Source of the DNA: Pseudoxanthomonas sp. YR558
Lineage (GTDB): Bacteria > Pseudomonadota > Gammaproteobacteria > Xanthomonadales > Xanthomonadaceae
DNA: 64,000 nt
Direction of reading: 5' to 3'
Assembly: GCF_900116385.1 (NCBI RefSeq)
Contig: NZ_FPCI01000001.1
Location: 372,001-436,000, forward strand
In this document: positions 62,527 through 64,000 of the stretch, piece by piece
How the letters are laid out: every line of letters begins with the position of its first letter
Position numbering within the stretch: the stretch's first letter is position 1
Notes under the pieces: model-generated
Seen by the model: the letters and a program-made list of their open reading frames with translations, nothing else
Database searches by the model: none
What the model was told of the DNA's origin: nothing
Program-made: the position numbers and the translations under genes

Positions 62527-64000
62527 ATGCCCTTGATGAAACAGCACCTCTCCACCGCCCTCTTCCTCGCCGGCCTGGCCATCGTCGGCTGGATCGGCGT
62601 CGGCTACGTCGGCACGCACGCGCTGGGCGTGGTGGTCACCCTCGTGATCGGGGCCTGCTATGTCACCGGCGCGGTGGAGTTGCTTCGCTACCGCCAGGCC
62701 ACCGCCACCCTCGCCCACGCGCTCGACGACACCGCACCGGCGAGCAACGGGCTGCAAGCCTGGCTCGCGCCGATGCATGCCAGCCTGCGCCAGGCCGTGC
62801 GCCTGCGCGTGGAAGGCGAGCGCGTGGCGCTGCCGGCGCCGGCGCTGACGCCGTACCTGGTCGGCCTGCTGGTGCTGCTGGGCATGCTGGGCACGCTGCT
62901 GGGCATGATGGTCACCCTGCGCGGCACCGGCCTGGCGCTCGAAGGCGCCACCGACATCGACGCCATCCGCGGCTCGCTGGCGGCACCGGTGAAAGGCCTG
63001 GGCTTCGCCTTCGGCACCTCGATCGCCGGCGTGGCGGCCTCCGCCGTGCTGGGCCTGCTGTCCGCCCTCGCGCGCCGTGAGCGCGTGCTGGTCGCGCAGC
63101 GGCTGGACGACGAGATCGCCACCTCGCTGCACGTGCATTCGCAATCGTTCCAGCGCGAGACCTCGTTCCGCCTGCTGCAGCAGCAGGCCGCGTTGATGCC
63201 GGAACTGGTCGAGCGCCTGCAGGCCATGGTCGCCTCCATCGAACAACAGAACACCGACGCCGCCGCGCAGCAGTCCGCGCGCCAGGAAAGTTTCCACGCC
63301 CGCACCGAAGCCGCGCAGGCGCAGCTGTCGGCGACGCTGGTCGCGTCGATGCAGGCGGGCGTCGAAGGCAGCGCCCGTGCGGTCGGCGCCGCGCTGCAGC
63401 CGGCGATGGAGAGCACGCTCGCCGGCCTGGCCCGCGAAACCACCGCCCTGCAGCAGACCGTCGCCACCGCCGTGCAGCAGCAGCTCGACGCGCTGACCAC
63501 CGGCTTCGGCGCCACCACGACCGCGGCCGCCGCCTCGTGGGACGACGCCCTGGCCCGCCAGCAACACGCACACGACGCGCTCGCCGCGCGCCTGCAGGGC
63601 GATGCCGAACAGCAGGCGGCGCAGTTCGACCAGCGCGCCAATGCATGGCTCGATGCGGCGTCCGGCCAGCTCCAGCAGACCGCCACCACGCTCGCCGAAG
63701 GCTTTACCCAGGCGCTCGCCCAGCAGGCCAGTACGGCCGACGGCATCGCCTCGCGTAACACCGACGCGTTGGCCGCCGCCGGTGCCGACTTCCGCACGCA
63801 GGCCACGGCCCTGGTGCAGGCCGTGGACGCCTCGCACGCGTCGCTGCAGCAGACCCTCGCCGCGCAGGACGAGGCGCGCCTCGCCGCGTGGGCCGCGCAG
63901 CTGGCCACGATGAGCGCCACCCTGCGTGGCGACTGGGAACGCACCGCGGGCGAAGCCGCGCGCCTGCAGCAGGAAATCTGCGATGCGCTCGCGCGCAGCG
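62527..64000 (+). CDS. DUF802 protein with MotA/TolQ/ExbB-like domain and long coiled coil (cut by right edge)
   Basis: At least 491 residues; the C-terminus is outside the window. Two N-terminal membrane helices, a cytoplasmic loop, then a third and fourth helix region reading LVGLLVLLGMLGTLLGMM and GLGFAFGTSIAGVAASAV, which is the MotA/TolQ/ExbB proton-channel pattern. From about residue 190 on, the protein is a long Ala/Gln-rich helical tail with heptad character. Start ATG 62527 or the in-frame 62536; neither has a strong Shine-Dalgarno. The function is unknown; a stator-like role is inference. Confidence 0.78.
   Translation, partial: MPLMKQHLSTALFLAGLAIVGWIGVGYVGTHALGVVVTLVIGACYVTGAVELLRYRQATATLAHALDDTAPASNGLQAWLAPMHASLRQAVRLRVEGERVALPAPALTPYLVGLLVLLGMLGTLLGMMVTLRGTGLALEGATDIDAIRGSLAAPVKGLGFAFGTSIAGVAASAVLGLLSALARRERVLVAQRLDDEIATSLHVHSQSFQRETSFRLLQQQAALMPELVERLQAMVASIEQQNTDAAAQQSARQESFHARTEAAQAQLSATLVASMQAGVEGSARAVGAALQPAMESTLAGLARETTALQQTVATAVQQQLDALTTGFGATTTAAAASWDDALARQQHAHDALAARLQGDAEQQAAQFDQRANAWLDAASGQLQQTATTLAEGFTQALAQQASTADGIASRNTDALAAAGADFRTQATALVQAVDASHASLQQTLAAQDEARLAAWAAQLATMSATLRGDWERTAGEAARLQQEICDALARS

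Overview
The window is a gene-dense, GC-rich chromosomal segment of a gammaproteobacterium of the Xanthomonadaceae/Lysobacteraceae (Xanthomonas, Stenotrophomonas, Lysobacter, Pseudoxanthomonas group). The strongest evidence is a complete DSF (diffusible signal factor) quorum-sensing cluster: rpfB, rpfF, rpfC and rpfG, flanked by lysS, prfB, an RpfD-type LytTR regulator, recJ, rpfE, greA, carB, carA and dapB. The genus cannot be fixed from the sequence alone. rpfH is absent: rpfG and rpfC are 3 bases apart. I saw no insertion sequence, phage gene, CRISPR array or tRNA gene; nearly everything is core chromosome.

Layout. 1-12.9 kb: ftsK (cut by the left edge) diverges from trxB; then a metallophosphatase, a GNAT-like protein, aat and infA. 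clpA and clpS follow on the other strand, so the bacterial N-degron pathway (Aat, ClpS, ClpA) is grouped here. The overlapping set nudJ-mnmA-hflD comes next. 12.9-22.8 kb: two aconitases (acnB, acnA/rpfA) with a PIN/AbrB toxin-antitoxin pair between them, a secreted S9 peptidase resembling plant glutamyl endopeptidase, and two small envelope proteins. 22.8-29.2 kb: the DSF module, with rpfB and rpfF on the plus strand facing the rpfG-rpfC operon. 29.5-36.6 kb: lysS, prfB (with its programmed +1 frameshift), a TPR-GGDEF cyclase, rpfD and a membrane acyltransferase. 36.6-47.0 kb: a minus-strand series dapB-carA-(S9 peptidase)-carB-greA-rpfE-recJ, partly translationally overlapped. 47-52.3 kb: a GAF-EAL protein, a MOSC protein, a TyrA-ACT protein and a secreted DUF3857/transglutaminase protein. 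52.4-57.2 kb: the heat-shock operon hrcA-grpE-dnaK-dnaJ, with a clear sigma-32 promoter before dnaK and the grpE ribosome-binding site buried in a hairpin. 57.4-61.8 kb: recN, fur, bamE, rnfH, ratA, smpB and ssrA (tmRNA). 61.9-64 kb: a DUF3348 protein and the start of a MotA/ExbB-like DUF802 protein with a long coiled-coil tail, cut by the right edge.

How the genes work together. RpfF makes DSF, RpfB removes free fatty acids and turns DSF over, RpfC senses it, and RpfG degrades cyclic di-GMP; a GGDEF and an EAL protein lie nearby. Proteostasis is heavily represented: ClpA/ClpS/Aat, DnaK/DnaJ/GrpE/HrcA, and SmpB-tmRNA. The least explained material is the DUF3348-DUF802 pair at the right edge, which I rate the best candidate for an uncharacterised system. 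The rest is mostly well-known biology, with several regulatory details worth checking.
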